Assembly (NCBI GenBank): GCA_002428045.1
Contig: DIZZ01000207.1
Span: 1 to 56,566 of the forward strand
Length of the DNA stretch: 56,566 nucleotides
Direction of reading: 5' to 3'
DNA from: Verrucomicrobia bacterium UBA6015
GTDB lineage: Bacteria; Verrucomicrobiota; Kiritimatiellia; UBA8416
Position numbers and translations under genes: made by a program. The notes under the pieces were generated by a model. That model saw only the letters and a list, made by a program, of their open reading frames with translations. It searched no databases and was not told the DNA's origin. Numbering within the stretch: position 1 is the stretch's first letter; every line of letters starts with the position of its first letter. This document shows positions 41,760-50,944 of this stretch, one piece after another.

Positions 41760-41975
41760 ATGATGAAAGCAGCCGAACTTAGGGATCGCAGTGCGGAAGA
41801 ACTGCGTGGAATGTATGAGGAGACACGGCAGGAGCTGTTCATGCTGAATGTCCGCAAGGATGTGGCAGATGCGGCGGCCAACCCGCTCAAGGTCAGAGCG
41901 CTGCGCCGTACGATTGCGCGGATTAAAACATTGATGCGAGAGCAGGAACTGGAAGGTGTAAAGCGCCATGGATGA
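41760..41975 (+). CDS. rpmC: 50S ribosomal protein L29
   Basis: 71 residues in two helices, ELRDRSAEELRGMYEETRQELFMLNVR and the VRALRRTIARIKTLM helix. Two adjacent ATG codons at 41760 and 41763 can serve as start. Its stop overlaps the rpsQ start by 8 nt. Confidence 0.95.
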   Translation: MMKAAELRDRSAEELRGMYEETRQELFMLNVRKDVADAAANPLKVRALRRTIARIKTLMREQELEGVKRHG

Positions 41976-42240
41976 ACAGAAGAGCAACGAGCGCGGCGTA
42001 CGCAAGACCATGAACGGTGTGGTTGTAAGTCGTAGTGGGGATAAGACCGTGGTTGTCCAGACGGAGACGCGCATAGCGCATTCGGTGTACGGCAAGATTG
42101 TGCGCCGCAAGAGTAAGTTTCATGCGCATGACGAGAAAAATGAGGCGGCGGTTGGGGATCAGGTAGTTATTGCCGAAGCCCGTCCGATGAGTCGCATGAA
42201 GCGCTGGCGCCTGATCGAGGTAACAGTTAAAAACGCCTAA
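41968..42240 (+). CDS. rpsQ: 30S ribosomal protein S17
   Basis: 90 residues. GVRKTMNGVVVSRSGDKTVVV, the HAHDEKNEAAVGD loop and ARPMSRMKRWRLIEV are family-typical. Eight-nt overlap with rpmC. Confidence 0.96.
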   Translation: MDEQKSNERGVRKTMNGVVVSRSGDKTVVVQTETRIAHSVYGKIVRRKSKFHAHDEKNEAAVGDQVVIAEARPMSRMKRWRLIEVTVKNA

Positions 42241-42264
42241 CGACGATGGCGGGGGATGGGTTAT

Positions 42265-42630
42265 ATGATACAGGAAGAAACAATGCTAGTGGTTGCGGAT
42301 AACTCCGGTGCGCGCAGTGCACGTTGTTTCCGAGTCCTCGGGCAGCGCAAGCGCTATGCCTATGTAGGCGATATCATCAAGGTGGCCGTGCAGGAAGTGA
42401 CCCCCAACGGGGCGATCAAGAAGGGGCAGGTTTGCACTGCGTTGGTTGTTCGTACGAAACACCCGGTCAAGCGTGTCGACGGTAGCGAGCTGCGGTTTGA
42501 TAACAATGCCGTGGTCTTAATCGACGGCAACAAGAACCCGATCGGTTCGCGGATTTTCGGGCCGGTGGCTCGTGAGTTACGCGAGAAGAATTACATGAAG
42601 GTGGTATCGCTGGCACCAGAGGTGCTGTAG
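42265..42630 (+). CDS. rplN: 50S ribosomal protein L14
   Basis: 121 residues starting [17 protein letters not shown], as in nearly all L14 proteins. For this reason the ATG at 42265 is preferred to one three codons earlier (42256). The blocks [12 protein letters not shown] and [10 protein letters not shown] are present. Confidence 0.96.
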   Translation: MIQEETMLVVADNSGARSARCFRVLGQRKRYAYVGDIIKVAVQEVTPNGAIKKGQVCTALVVRTKHPVKRVDGSELRFDNNAVVLIDGNKNPIGSRIFGPVARELREKNYMKVVSLAPEVL

Positions 42631-42655
42631 GCGCAAACGCGGATGAGGGGGCCAC

Positions 42656-42973
42656 GTGAGTATCAGTAGAATAAAAAAAGGTGATGAGGTCGTTGCCATC
42701 GCGGGTGTGGCTGCAGGGAAGACCGGCAAGGTAATCCGGGTCGACTTGGATAAGCATCGTGCATACGTAGAGGGGTTGAATGTCCGTCGCGGCACGATCA
42801 AGCGGTCGGAAAAGAATCCGCGTGGCGGTCTGGTGGATCGTGAGGCGGGAATCGCGTTGTCGAACCTGATGCCGTTTGACCCGGTGGCCAAGAAGGGTGT
42901 GCGGGTCAGCATGGTGATGGATGGCGATAAGCGTGTTCGTAAAAGCAAGGCTTCAAGCCACATATTTGACTGA
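42656..42973 (+). CDS. rplX: 50S ribosomal protein L24
   Basis: 105 residues with the KOW motif [20 protein letters not shown] and the NVRRGTIKR region. The start is GTG at 42656 with GAGGGG upstream; no ATG is available. Confidence 0.95.
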   Translation: MSISRIKKGDEVVAIAGVAAGKTGKVIRVDLDKHRAYVEGLNVRRGTIKRSEKNPRGGLVDREAGIALSNLMPFDPVAKKGVRVSMVMDGDKRVRKSKASSHIFD

Positions 42974-42987
42974 AGAGTAAGGGCGTT

Positions 42988-43521
42988 ATGGCAACAATTA
43001 AAGAAAAATACAATAGCGTGGTTGTCCCGGCGTTGAAGACGAAATTCGGGCTGAGCAACCGGATGATGGTTCCCCGTGTGACCAAGGTGGTCATCAACAT
43101 GGGCATGGGCTGTGCGGACAAGGATCGCATTAAGACGGCAACCGAGCATCTGGCGGCGCTGAGCGGCCAGAAGGCGATGGTGGCCAAGGCTCGCAAGAGC
43201 ATTTCGAACTTCAAGTTGCGCGAGGGGATGACGATCGGCGCGAAGGTAACGTTGCGGCAGGCTCGCATGTACGATTTCCTGGATCGTCTGTTCAATGTGG
43301 CATTGCCCCGTATTCGTGACTTCCGTGGCGTTCCGGCGCGCGGTTTCGATGGGCGTGGCAGTTATACGCTGGGCCTGAAGGAGCAGACGATTTTCCCTGA
43401 GATAGATCCGAACCACAGTGGTGCGGTGCAGGGGATGAACATCACGATTGTTACGACGGCCAAGACCGACGGCGAGGCGCGCGAGCTGCTGTCGCTGCTG
43501 GGTATGCCGTTTGCGTCATAG
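42988..43521 (+). CDS. rplE: 50S ribosomal protein L5
   Basis: 177 residues with [32 protein letters not shown] and the end [20 protein letters not shown]. Normal length and position between rplX and the S14 gene. Confidence 0.97.
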   Translation: MATIKEKYNSVVVPALKTKFGLSNRMMVPRVTKVVINMGMGCADKDRIKTATEHLAALSGQKAMVAKARKSISNFKLREGMTIGAKVTLRQARMYDFLDRLFNVALPRIRDFRGVPARGFDGRGSYTLGLKEQTIFPEIDPNHSGAVQGMNITIVTTAKTDGEARELLSLLGMPFAS

Positions 43522-43540
43522 TTAGTAACGGAGGAATACG

Positions 43541-43726
43541 TTGGCAAAGACATCATTGATTGTGAAGGCAGGGCGCGAGCCCAAGTTCAAGACGCGCGGA
43601 TATACCCGCTGCGAGCGCTGCGGTCGTCCGCGGGCGTACATGCGTAAATTTCATCTTTGCCGAATCTGTTTTCGGGAACTTGCGTCATCAGGGCAGATTC
43701 CTGGCGTGATCAAGGCCAGTTGGTAA
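43541..43726 (+). CDS. rpsZ: 30S ribosomal protein S14, zinc-binding type
   Basis: 61 residues, the short zinc form of S14. It has the pairs CERC and CRIC and the typical [17 protein letters not shown] and [12 protein letters not shown]. The start is TTG at 43541, preceded by GGAGG. The zinc type replaces the long rpsN protein at the usual spc position. Confidence 0.96.
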   Translation: MAKTSLIVKAGREPKFKTRGYTRCERCGRPRAYMRKFHLCRICFRELASSGQIPGVIKASW

Positions 43727-43738
43727 CGAGGAGCGGAT

Positions 43739-44134
43739 ATGAGTGTTGGTGATCCATTGTCGGATATGTTGACGCGCATCAGGAATGCGGTGGCAACGGG
43801 ACGTGAGCAGGTATCGATGCCCGGGTCGAAGATGACTGCCGAGGTCGCCCGTGTGATGAAATCGGAAGGCTTCATCAGGGACTACCTGCTGACTGGCGAT
43901 TTGAAAAAGACGTTGACGCTGACGCTGCGTTATGATGATTCGCTGGAGCCGGCGATTCGCGGGCTGAAGCGGGTCAGTAAGTCAGGTCTGCGGCGGTATT
44001 GCAGTGTAGAAGGGCTTCCGCGCGTACTGGGGGGGTTGGGTATCGCCATCCTGAGTACGTCGGCTGGCGTGATGTCGGATAAAGAAGCAAAGGCAAAGCA
44101 TACGGGCGGAGAGATTCTCTGCACGATTTGGTGA
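43739..44134 (+). CDS. rpsH: 30S ribosomal protein S8
   Basis: 131 residues beginning MSVGDPLSDMLTRIRNA and ending in the conserved GIAILSTSAGVMSDKEA and GEILCTIW. CGAGGAG precedes the ATG. Confidence 0.97.
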   Translation: MSVGDPLSDMLTRIRNAVATGREQVSMPGSKMTAEVARVMKSEGFIRDYLLTGDLKKTLTLTLRYDDSLEPAIRGLKRVSKSGLRRYCSVEGLPRVLGGLGIAILSTSAGVMSDKEAKAKHTGGEILCTIW

Positions 44135-44151
44135 TTTCGGGGGACTAAGTC

Positions 44152-44682
44152 ATGTCAAGAATTGGAAAGAAGCCAGTGGCGATTCCGTCGGGGATATCCG
44201 TGGCGATTAGCGGTGCGCAGGTTGAGACGAGCGGGCCGAAGGGGAAGCTCGCAATCAAGCTGCCGGCAGGTATTTCAGTGCAGCAGTCTGGAAGCGAGCT
44301 GGTGATCGTCCGTGTCGATGATACCAAGAAGGCGTTTCATGGTCTTGTACGCAGCCTGCTGCAGAATATGATCATCGGTGTCCAGACTGGGTACACGAAG
44401 GAACTCGATATTCAGGGCGTCGGTTTTCGCGCGGCCATCAGTGGTCGGAAGTTGAGCTTGTCCTTAGGATTTGCGTCTCCGATCGAGTACAGCGTGCCGG
44501 AGACCGTGCAGGTTACGGTAACCAACAGCACCGCTGTGGTGGTGACGGGTGCCGACAAGCAGCAGGTTGGTGAGGTGGCGGCGCGCATCCGTGCATTCTA
44601 TCCGGCAGAACCTTACAAGGGAAAAGGTGTGCGGTACAAGAATGAGAAGGTTCGTCGTAAGGTTGGTAAGACCGTTTCCTAG
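44152..44682 (+). CDS. rplF: 50S ribosomal protein L6
   Basis: 176 residues, start MSRIGKKPVAIPSG, two homologous halves, and the C-terminal motif PEPYKGKGV-like (AEPYKGKGVRYKNEKVRRK). Normal length. Confidence 0.97.
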   Translation: MSRIGKKPVAIPSGISVAISGAQVETSGPKGKLAIKLPAGISVQQSGSELVIVRVDDTKKAFHGLVRSLLQNMIIGVQTGYTKELDIQGVGFRAAISGRKLSLSLGFASPIEYSVPETVQVTVTNSTAVVVTGADKQQVGEVAARIRAFYPAEPYKGKGVRYKNEKVRRKVGKTVS

Positions 44683-44704
44683 TGATGGAAGGTAAGGATT
44701 GAGC

Positions 44705-45064
44705 ATGAATGTGAAGACACGTAAAGACTCACGGGCGATGCGGCATACGCGTGTCCGTGCAAAAATCAGTGGCAGTGCCGTTTGTCCGCGGCTGTCCATC
44801 ATGATATCGAACCGGCACATGTATGTGCAGTTGATAGATGATGCGGCGGCGGTGACGCTGGCTTCGGCGCAGAGTTTGACTGAGGGGAATCCGACCGTTG
44901 CGACCGCGCAGGGCGTGGGGCGTCAGTTGGGCGAGAAGGCCAAGGCCAAGGGATTGACCCGTTTCGTGGTTGATCGTGGCGGGTACCGCTTCCACGGCCG
45001 CGTGAAGGCGATTGTGGATGGCGTCCTGGAAATGGGGCTGACGAATCTGAAGGAGGCGAAGTGA
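44705..45064 (+). CDS. rplR: 50S ribosomal protein L18
   Basis: 119 residues with [31 protein letters not shown] and the end [17 protein letters not shown]. The ATG at 44705 has AAGGA six nt upstream; a TTG at 44699 is less likely. It overlaps the rpsE GTG. Confidence 0.95.
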   Translation: MNVKTRKDSRAMRHTRVRAKISGSAVCPRLSIMISNRHMYVQLIDDAAAVTLASAQSLTEGNPTVATAQGVGRQLGEKAKAKGLTRFVVDRGGYRFHGRVKAIVDGVLEMGLTNLKEAK

Positions 45065-45552
45065 GCAGAGCGGAGAGCAAGGACAATGCGCAGAGCAACT
45101 TGGAAGAGCGCGTAGTATTCGTCAATCGGTGTTCGAAGGTCGTAAAGGGTGGCCGTCGGTTCAGTTTCAGCGCGATTGTGGTCGTCGGCGACCGTGAGGG
45201 GCGGATCGGCTACGGTTTTGGCAAGGCCAACGAAGTGGCTGACGCCATTACCAAAGGTGGCGAGATTGCCCGCAAGTCAATGTTCGCGGTAACGATGCGC
45301 GAAAAGACAATACCACATGAAGTGATCGGCGAGTTTGACGGTGGTCGTGTGTTATTGCGTCCGGCGGCTCCCGGTACTGGGGTTATCGCCGGGGGTGGTG
45401 CCCGTGCAGTGCTTGAAGTGGCGGGGTATCGTGATATCCTGGCCAAATCGCTGGGTAGCAACAACAAGGTGAATGTGGTGAAGGCCACGGTGGCTGCACT
45501 GGATCAATTGCGGTCGAGGAATGAAATTTCGCGAGTACGCGGTTTGGCGTAA
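45061..45552 (+). CDS. rpsE: 30S ribosomal protein S5
   Basis: 163 residues with [32 protein letters not shown] and [20 protein letters not shown]. The start is GTG at 45061, overlapping the rplR stop (GTGA). The next gene is rplO, not rpmD: only 33 nt separate them, so L30 is not encoded here. Confidence 0.96.
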   Translation: MSRAESKDNAQSNLEERVVFVNRCSKVVKGGRRFSFSAIVVVGDREGRIGYGFGKANEVADAITKGGEIARKSMFAVTMREKTIPHEVIGEFDGGRVLLRPAAPGTGVIAGGGARAVLEVAGYRDILAKSLGSNNKVNVVKATVAALDQLRSRNEISRVRGLA

Positions 45553-45585
45553 GCATGGATTGCCCGTTGGGCGGAGGAATTGAAA

Positions 45586-46026
45586 ATGGATTTGCATTCA
45601 CTGACGAATACACCGGGGGCGCGTCACCGTCGCAAGCGGCTTGGGCGCGGTATGGCATCCGGCAAGGGTAAGACAAGTGGTAAAGGTCACAAGGGTCAGA
45701 TGGCTCGTAAGGGCCATAAACATAAGCTGGCCTTTGAAGGTGGCCAGATGCCGCTGATCCGGCGTCTGCCGAAGCGTGGTTTCAAGAACCCGGCACGTGT
45801 CGAGTATATCGGCGTCAACCTCACGGGGTTGGATCGCTTTGAAGACGGTGCAACGGTCGATCCGGTGGCACTTCGCAAAGCGGGCTTGGCTAATGGGGCG
45901 AGCGATGGCATCAAGATTCTTGGTCGCGGTGAGATCACTAAGAAATTGACGGTCAAGGCGAATGCGTTCAGCGAAAGCGCCAAGTCCAAGATTGAGGCGG
46001 CGGGTGGTGTTTGCGAGGTGGTGTAG
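45586..46026 (+). CDS. rplO: 50S ribosomal protein L15
   Basis: 146 residues. The glycine-rich RKRLGRGMASGKGKTSGKGHKGQ, EGGQMPLIRRLPKRGF and the C-terminal KVKANAFSESAKSKIEAAGG-like region are typical. The ATG at 45586 has GGAGG eight nt upstream; a TTG two codons earlier is unlikely. Confidence 0.96.
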   Translation: MDLHSLTNTPGARHRRKRLGRGMASGKGKTSGKGHKGQMARKGHKHKLAFEGGQMPLIRRLPKRGFKNPARVEYIGVNLTGLDRFEDGATVDPVALRKAGLANGASDGIKILGRGEITKKLTVKANAFSESAKSKIEAAGGVCEVV

Positions 46027-46030
46027 TCCC

Positions 46031-47380
46031 ATGTTCAAAGCGATAATCAACGCCTTCAAGATTCCTGAGCTGCGCCAGCGTATTCTATTTACGTTGGGGT
46101 TGATCTTCGTGACCCGCCTGATTGCCCTCGTTCCCTCGCCAGGGGTGAATGCGGTAGCGCTGCAACAGGTGATCGATAGTATTGCTGCGCAGGCAGGGGG
46201 AGGCATCATGGGGATGATCGACCTCTTCAGCGGTGGTGCGCTTGGGCGGTGCGCCGTTGGTGCGCTAGGTATCATGCCCTATATCAGTGCTTCAATCATT
46301 ATCCAGCTGATGACGGCCGTGATTCCACAGCTTGAACGGTTAGCCCGAGAAGGCGACACAGGACGAGCCAAGATCACGCAATACACGCGCTATCTGACGC
46401 TGATCATTTGTGTTGTGCAAGGGTTCCTGCTAGCACTGACGTTGGAACAGGGGTTTGGCGGGGTTCCAGGCGGCGACCAGATTGTCTCCAAGGAAATGAG
46501 CGGGATGGGATTCCGTCTGCTTACGGTACTGACCACCACCACGGGAACGATGCTGCTGATGTGGTTGGGCGAGCAGATTACAGAGCGCGGCATCGGCAAC
46601 GGTATATCCATCGTGATTACCGTGAACATTCTCAGTGGCCTCCCGACGGCGGTCAGTGCTGCGGTAGCGTTGTTCAGCCAGGTCGGTGGACAGGCTCTAT
46701 TCGGGCCGTTTGAAGCCATCGGGCTCGTGGCGATGATGTTCCTTGTCACGGCCGGTACGGTGGCGCTCACCGAGGCCCTTCGCAAGATTCCAATCCATAC
46801 CACCCGGCGTGTGGTTGGGAATAAGGTGTACGGCGGTCAGAATACATACATGCCGCTCCGGATCAACTATTCCGGTGTGATGCCGATCATCTTTGCCTCG
46901 GCGATCCTCGTCTTCCCTGCGGCGATCCTCATGAAGATTTCCTCGACGCGGCACATTGGTATGATGTTGCAGAATGGGTCTCCTTTGTATCTGACGGTGT
47001 ATTCGCTGATGGTGCTGTTTTTCTCGTATTTCTGGGTGGCGACACAATTCAACCCGCTCCAGATTGCCGACGACCTCAAGAAGAGTGGCGGTTATATTCC
47101 AGGGATTCGTCCGGGACGCCCGACGGCTGATTTCCTGGATATGACGATGACCCGGCTGACGCTCGTGGGTGCACTTTTCCTGACAGCGATTGCGGTGTTG
47201 CCGTCGGTGTTATCGCAATATTTTGACGTACCCCCCGTGGTGTCTGATTTCATGGGTGGCACGAGCTTGTTGATTATCGTGGGTGTGTCATTGGATACGG
47301 TACGCCAGATTGAATCTCATCTGGTTATGCGCAATTACGACGGGTTCCTGCGTCATGGCCGGATTCGTGGCCGGGCATAG
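46031..47380 (+). CDS. secY: Protein translocase subunit SecY
   Basis: Pore subunit of the Sec channel, 449 residues with ten predicted membrane helices. Landmarks are IPELRQRILFTLGLIFVTRL, the plug region with MIDLFSGGALGR, LGIMPYISASIIIQL, GIGNGISIVI and the C-terminal MRNYDGFLRHGRIRGRA. The ATG lies 4 nt after the rplO stop; a frame extending upstream to 45962 is inside rplO. Confidence 0.96.
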   Translation: MFKAIINAFKIPELRQRILFTLGLIFVTRLIALVPSPGVNAVALQQVIDSIAAQAGGGIMGMIDLFSGGALGRCAVGALGIMPYISASIIIQLMTAVIPQLERLAREGDTGRAKITQYTRYLTLIICVVQGFLLALTLEQGFGGVPGGDQIVSKEMSGMGFRLLTVLTTTTGTMLLMWLGEQITERGIGNGISIVITVNILSGLPTAVSAAVALFSQVGGQALFGPFEAIGLVAMMFLVTAGTVALTEALRKIPIHTTRRVVGNKVYGGQNTYMPLRINYSGVMPIIFASAILVFPAAILMKISSTRHIGMMLQNGSPLYLTVYSLMVLFFSYFWVATQFNPLQIADDLKKSGGYIPGIRPGRPTADFLDMTMTRLTLVGALFLTAIAVLPSVLSQYFDVPPVVSDFMGGTSLLIIVGVSLDTVRQIESHLVMRNYDGFLRHGRIRGRA

Positions 47381-47413
47381 GATGAGCAACGGTAGTGGGG
47401 ACTGGTTTCGGGA

Positions 47414-48157
47414 ATGATCGTAATCAAGACCCATGACGATTTAGAGCGGATGCGCGTTAGTAACCGGGTAGCGGCCAAGGTTCGGGATCAAGTGGCGGCG
47501 TGGCTGAGGCCGGGGTTGACAACCGGTGAGATCAGTGGCTATGCAGGGGATCTGATTCGGCAAGCAGGTGGGGAATGTGCGTTTCTTGGGTATCGAGGAT
47601 TTCCAGGCGAAATTTGCGTATCGGTCAACGATGAAGTGGTTCATGGAATCCCTGGGGATCGGCGTGTCGAGATCGGGGATCTGGTCAGCTTGGATATCGG
47701 GGTCTTGATCGACGGTTTTTTCGGCGATACGGCGACTACGGTAATGGTTGGTGTTACGAATCCGGAGTGGATCCGGTTGGTGAGGGTAACGGAGCAGGCG
47801 CTGAAGGCAGGGATCGCAGAGGCGATGTGTGGAAATCGGCTCTCGGATATCTCGTATGCGGTACAGCGGGTGGTACAGTTTGCTGGGTTTTCGGTGGTGA
47901 AGGACTATGTTGGGCACGGCATCGGTCGTGCGTTGCATGAGGATCCGCAGGTTCCCAATTTCGGGCGACCTGGCAAGGGGGTTGTCTTGCGCTCGGGGAT
48001 GACGTTGGCCATTGAGCCGATGGTGAACCTAGGCAAGGCGGCGGTGAAGGTGATGGATGATGGATGGACGGTGCGGACGCGTGATCATTTGCCGTCGGCT
48101 CATTTCGAGCATACGGTAGCGATTCACCCGGATGGACCGGAAATACTGACGATATAG
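47414..48157 (+). CDS. map: Methionine aminopeptidase, type I
   Basis: Removes N-terminal methionine from new proteins. The 247 residues have the five metal ligands in their usual blocks: Asp in SLDIGVLIDG, Asp in FFGDTATT, His in GHGIGRALHEDP, Glu in LAIEPMVN and Glu in FEHTVAI. The gene follows secY directly; adk and infA, often found here, are absent. Confidence 0.96.
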   Translation: MIVIKTHDDLERMRVSNRVAAKVRDQVAAWLRPGLTTGEISGYAGDLIRQAGGECAFLGYRGFPGEICVSVNDEVVHGIPGDRRVEIGDLVSLDIGVLIDGFFGDTATTVMVGVTNPEWIRLVRVTEQALKAGIAEAMCGNRLSDISYAVQRVVQFAGFSVVKDYVGHGIGRALHEDPQVPNFGRPGKGVVLRSGMTLAIEPMVNLGKAAVKVMDDGWTVRTRDHLPSAHFEHTVAIHPDGPEILTI

Positions 48158-48223
48158 TTTTTAGTGGACTTATCGTTGATTTGTGTGTAGGTTGTGAAGC
48201 TTTAAAAATTTTGAGGGTGTGCG

Positions 48224-48337
48224 ATGAAGGTCAGAGCATCAGTTAGACGGATGTGTGAGCAGTGCCGGGTTATCCGGCGCAAGGGCGTCGTGCGGGTGAT
48301 CTGCACAAATCCGCGGCATAAGCAGCGGCAGGGGTAG
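48224..48337 (+). CDS. rpmJ: 50S ribosomal protein L36
   Basis: 37 residues reading [20 protein letters not shown] and ending [16 protein letters not shown]. The zinc ligands are C11, C14, C27 and H32, so this is the zinc form. GAGGGTGTGCG precedes the ATG. It sits between map and rpsM, its usual place. Confidence 0.95.
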   Translation: MKVRASVRRMCEQCRVIRRKGVVRVICTNPRHKQRQG

Positions 48338-48409
48338 TTTAGGATTGGAATCTGCCGTGTCACCGGCTGGAATGCCGTGGCGAAAGGCGAATGTTTAAGG
48401 AGATTCGGA

Positions 48410-48805
48410 ATGCCGAGAGTATTGGGTGTGGATATACCGGGGCGCAAACGCATAGAGTATGCACTGCGTTACATTTATGGGATTGGGCCGACAACGTCTG
48501 CTGAGATTCTGGCGAAAGCCAAAGTGGATCCGGCCAAGAAGGCGGATGACTTGACGTCGGATGAATTGCGTGTATTGATAGAGGTTATCCAAGGGGGGTA
48601 CCGGGTCGAAGGCGACCTTCGTCGTGAGGTGACCTCCAATATCCGCCGTTTGATCAGCGTGGGCAGCTATCGGGGGATCCGTCATCGTCGTGGGTTGCCA
48701 GTGCGTGGCCAGCGGACGAGTACGAATGCGAGGACACGCAAGGGGCCGCGTCGTACGGTGGGTGCGGTCAGGGGCAAAGAGGCTCGTGCGGCCGTCAAGA
48801 AATAA
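48410..48805 (+). CDS. rpsM: 30S ribosomal protein S13
   Basis: 131 residues starting [19 protein letters not shown] with [48 protein letters not shown] lies before the ATG at 48410; the upstream extension of the frame lacks conserved sequence. The normal S13 N-terminal NIP motif is present as DIPGRKRI. Confidence 0.96.
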   Translation: MPRVLGVDIPGRKRIEYALRYIYGIGPTTSAEILAKAKVDPAKKADDLTSDELRVLIEVIQGGYRVEGDLRREVTSNIRRLISVGSYRGIRHRRGLPVRGQRTSTNARTRKGPRRTVGAVRGKEARAAVKK

Positions 48806-48848
48806 GCAGGTTTTGCAGTAGGATGCGGGTGTTTTAAGGAGAGATGGT

Positions 48849-49334
48849 ATGGCCGAAGATACGGATAAGAAAAAAGCGGCGGTTGCTGAGCCGACCGAGG
48901 TCAAGGCGGGGGTGACGGCTGCTGATATCCTTGGGGATGAACCGGTAGCAGCACCAGTCGTCCATAAGAAGGTTCGCGGAGCTCGTAGTATTCCGGTAGG
49001 CGTGGCGCACATCAACGCAAGCTTCAATAACACGCAGGTGGCGATCACCGACCCTAAGGGTGGCGTGATTGCGTGGAGCAGTGCAGGGCGGGCCGGATTC
49101 AAGGGATCTCGCAAGAGCACGGCGTTTGCGGCAACCATGGTTGCGCAGGAAGCTGGGCGGACGGCGGCATCCAAGGGGATGCATGAGGTCGAGGTGCGTT
49201 TGCAGGGTGCAGGCGCAGGGCGTGAGTCGGCGGTGCGAGGATTGCAGTCGGCGGGGTTGAGTGTGTCGCTTATCCAGGACGTGACACCGGTTGCCCACAA
49301 TGGCTGCCGCGCTCGCAAGCGCCGTCGTGTTTGA
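48849..49334 (+). CDS. rpsK: 30S ribosomal protein S11 with long N-terminal extension
   Basis: 161 residues against the usual about 129. The S11 core starts near residue 47 (IPVGVAHINASFNNT) and ends CRARKRRRV. The first about 40 residues are Ala/Lys/Asp/Glu-rich and look disordered. The ATG at 48849 has AAGGAGAGA upstream and no later in-frame Met is well placed, so the extension appears real. rpoA follows after 82 nt without rpsD. Confidence 0.94.
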   Translation: MAEDTDKKKAAVAEPTEVKAGVTAADILGDEPVAAPVVHKKVRGARSIPVGVAHINASFNNTQVAITDPKGGVIAWSSAGRAGFKGSRKSTAFAATMVAQEAGRTAASKGMHEVEVRLQGAGAGRESAVRGLQSAGLSVSLIQDVTPVAHNGCRARKRRRV

Positions 49335-49416
49335 TGGGGTGTTGCCTGTATAGGCGCAACCACGCAAGGCATCAGGCGTTTCTAAGATCGTTTAACAAGT
49401 AAGAGGATATAACGAT

Positions 49417-50406
49417 ATGCCCATAAGAGTAAGCAGGTTTGAAAAACCCAAGCGGGTGGTCAAGGAAGAGAAAACAGCGACGGCTACGTATGCCCAGTTT
49501 GTTGCTGAACCGTTTGAGGTCGGGTACGCACGTACAATCGGCAATTCGTTGCGCCGTGTGATGCTTTCCTCGATTGAGGGAGCGGCAATCACGGCGGTCA
49601 GCATCGGTGGGGCTGCGCATGAGTTCTGTGCGATCGAGGGGGTTGTCGAGGATGTGACCGACATCATCTTGAATCTCAAGCAGGTTTTGGTGAAGACCGA
49701 GGTTCGTGAGCCGCGCGTGGTCCAGATCGGCATCAAGGGCCCGTGCGAGGTCAAGGCGGGGGATCTGGATTTGGGGGATTATGGACAGATCCTGAATCCG
49801 GATCTGCACATTGCAACGATTTCCGATGCGATCACCCTAAAGATGACGCTTGAATTCGAGATGGGGCGTGGGTATCGTCCGGCAGAGCTGGACAAGGCTC
49901 CGCAGCAGGTCATCGGGCGTATTCCGATCGATGCGGCTTTTTCGCCAGTGCGCCGTGTCAACTTCACCACCGGGAATACCCGCGTGGGGCAACGTACCGA
50001 CTACGACAAGCTTATCCTGGATGTATGGACGGATGGACGGGTCTCGCCAGACGAAGCGCTCAAGCTCTCGGCAGCGGTCTTGAATCATCACTTGGATGTG
50101 TTCTTCAACTACGACCGGCAGGTGATTGAGTTTGAGGAGAATGCAAGGGAAGAGAACTCGCAGCGCGAGGAATTGCGGCAGAAACTGGCGATGAGCGTCA
50201 ATGAGATTGAGCTCAGCGTGCGTGCCGCCAATTGCCTGAACAATGCGAATATCACAACCGTCGGCGAATTGGCGATGAAGACCGAGGCGGATATGCTTAA
50301 GTACCGAAACTTCGGCAAGAAGTCGCTGAACGAGATCAAGGCTAAACTCGAAGAGCTCGGATTGGGCCTTGGGGTTGCGATTGACACTGATTTACTGAAA
50401 CACTAA
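49417..50406 (+). CDS. rpoA: DNA-directed RNA polymerase subunit alpha
   Basis: 329 residues. The N-terminal assembly domain carries EPFEVGYARTIGNSLRRVMLSSIEGAAIT, and the C-terminal domain has ELSVRAANCLNNANITTVGELA and FGKKSLNEIKAKLEELGLGLG, the DNA/activator-binding part. AAGAGGATAT precedes the ATG. It directly follows rpsK since rpsD is missing from the cluster. Confidence 0.97.
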   Translation: MPIRVSRFEKPKRVVKEEKTATATYAQFVAEPFEVGYARTIGNSLRRVMLSSIEGAAITAVSIGGAAHEFCAIEGVVEDVTDIILNLKQVLVKTEVREPRVVQIGIKGPCEVKAGDLDLGDYGQILNPDLHIATISDAITLKMTLEFEMGRGYRPAELDKAPQQVIGRIPIDAAFSPVRRVNFTTGNTRVGQRTDYDKLILDVWTDGRVSPDEALKLSAAVLNHHLDVFFNYDRQVIEFEENAREENSQREELRQKLAMSVNEIELSVRAANCLNNANITTVGELAMKTEADMLKYRNFGKKSLNEIKAKLEELGLGLGVAIDTDLLKH

Positions 50407-50426
50407 TTGTAGGATGGGGGCGGGCT

Positions 50427-50804
50427 ATGCGGCATCGCGCGGTAAGAAAGAAGCTGGGACGGAGTTCATCACATCGCCAAGCGCTTGTGACGGGATTGGT
50501 ATGTAATTTAATCAAGGAACGGCGCATTACGACAACGGTACAGAAGGCAAAGATAGCGCGTTCGCTGGCGGAGAAGATGGTCACGATGGCGCGTCCGGGG
50601 ACATTGAGCGCCCGGCGCCACGCGATTTCCCTTCTTCATCAGGTGGATGTGGTCGAAACGTTGTTTGCAGAGATCGTCCCGATCTGTGAGGGGCGTGCGG
50701 GAGGATATACCCGTGTGCTCAAGCTGGGGCGGCGTGGCAGCGATGGGTCCGAAATGGCACTTCTCGAGTGGGTTGGACGCAAGACCGAGGTGGCGACGGC
50801 GTAA
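50427..50804 (+). CDS. rplQ: 50S ribosomal protein L17
   Basis: 125 residues with MRHRAVRKKLGRSSSHRQAL, ERRITTTVQKAKIARSLAEKMV and the end block GGYTRVLKLGRRGSDGSEMALLEWV. Last gene of the superoperon; a strong terminator follows. Confidence 0.96.
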   Translation: MRHRAVRKKLGRSSSHRQALVTGLVCNLIKERRITTTVQKAKIARSLAEKMVTMARPGTLSARRHAISLLHQVDVVETLFAEIVPICEGRAGGYTRVLKLGRRGSDGSEMALLEWVGRKTEVATA

Positions 50805-50854
50805 ATCACACTGGCAGGACTGAATCTAGTCAAGTAAATGTTGATATCGAAGAG

Positions 50855-50892
50855 ACGGGCGATGCTTAATCCGAGCATGGCCCGTTTTTTTT
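50855..50892 (+). terminator. Intrinsic terminator of the ribosomal superoperon
   Basis: ACGGGC (50855-50860) pairs with GCCCGT (50880-50885) and, after one G-G mismatch, ATGCT pairs with AGCAT around the loop TAATCCG. An unbroken run of eight T follows (50885-50892). This has every feature of a Rho-independent terminator and lies 50 nt after rplQ. Confidence 0.9.
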
Positions 50893-50893
50893 A

Positions 50894-50921
50894 TTGTTAT
50901 AATCTTGGAATGGCGTAGAAT
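50894..50921 (+). promoter_or_regulatory. Candidate promoter of the pseudopilin operon
   Basis: TTGTTA (50894-50899), a 16-bp spacer and TAGAAT (50916-50921) lie between the superoperon terminator and gspF. A TATAAT also occurs inside the spacer. The position, directly after a terminator, makes a promoter here likely even though the -35 is poor. Confidence 0.4.
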
Positions 50922-50944
50922 ACCATAAAACTGGGGAGGGATTT

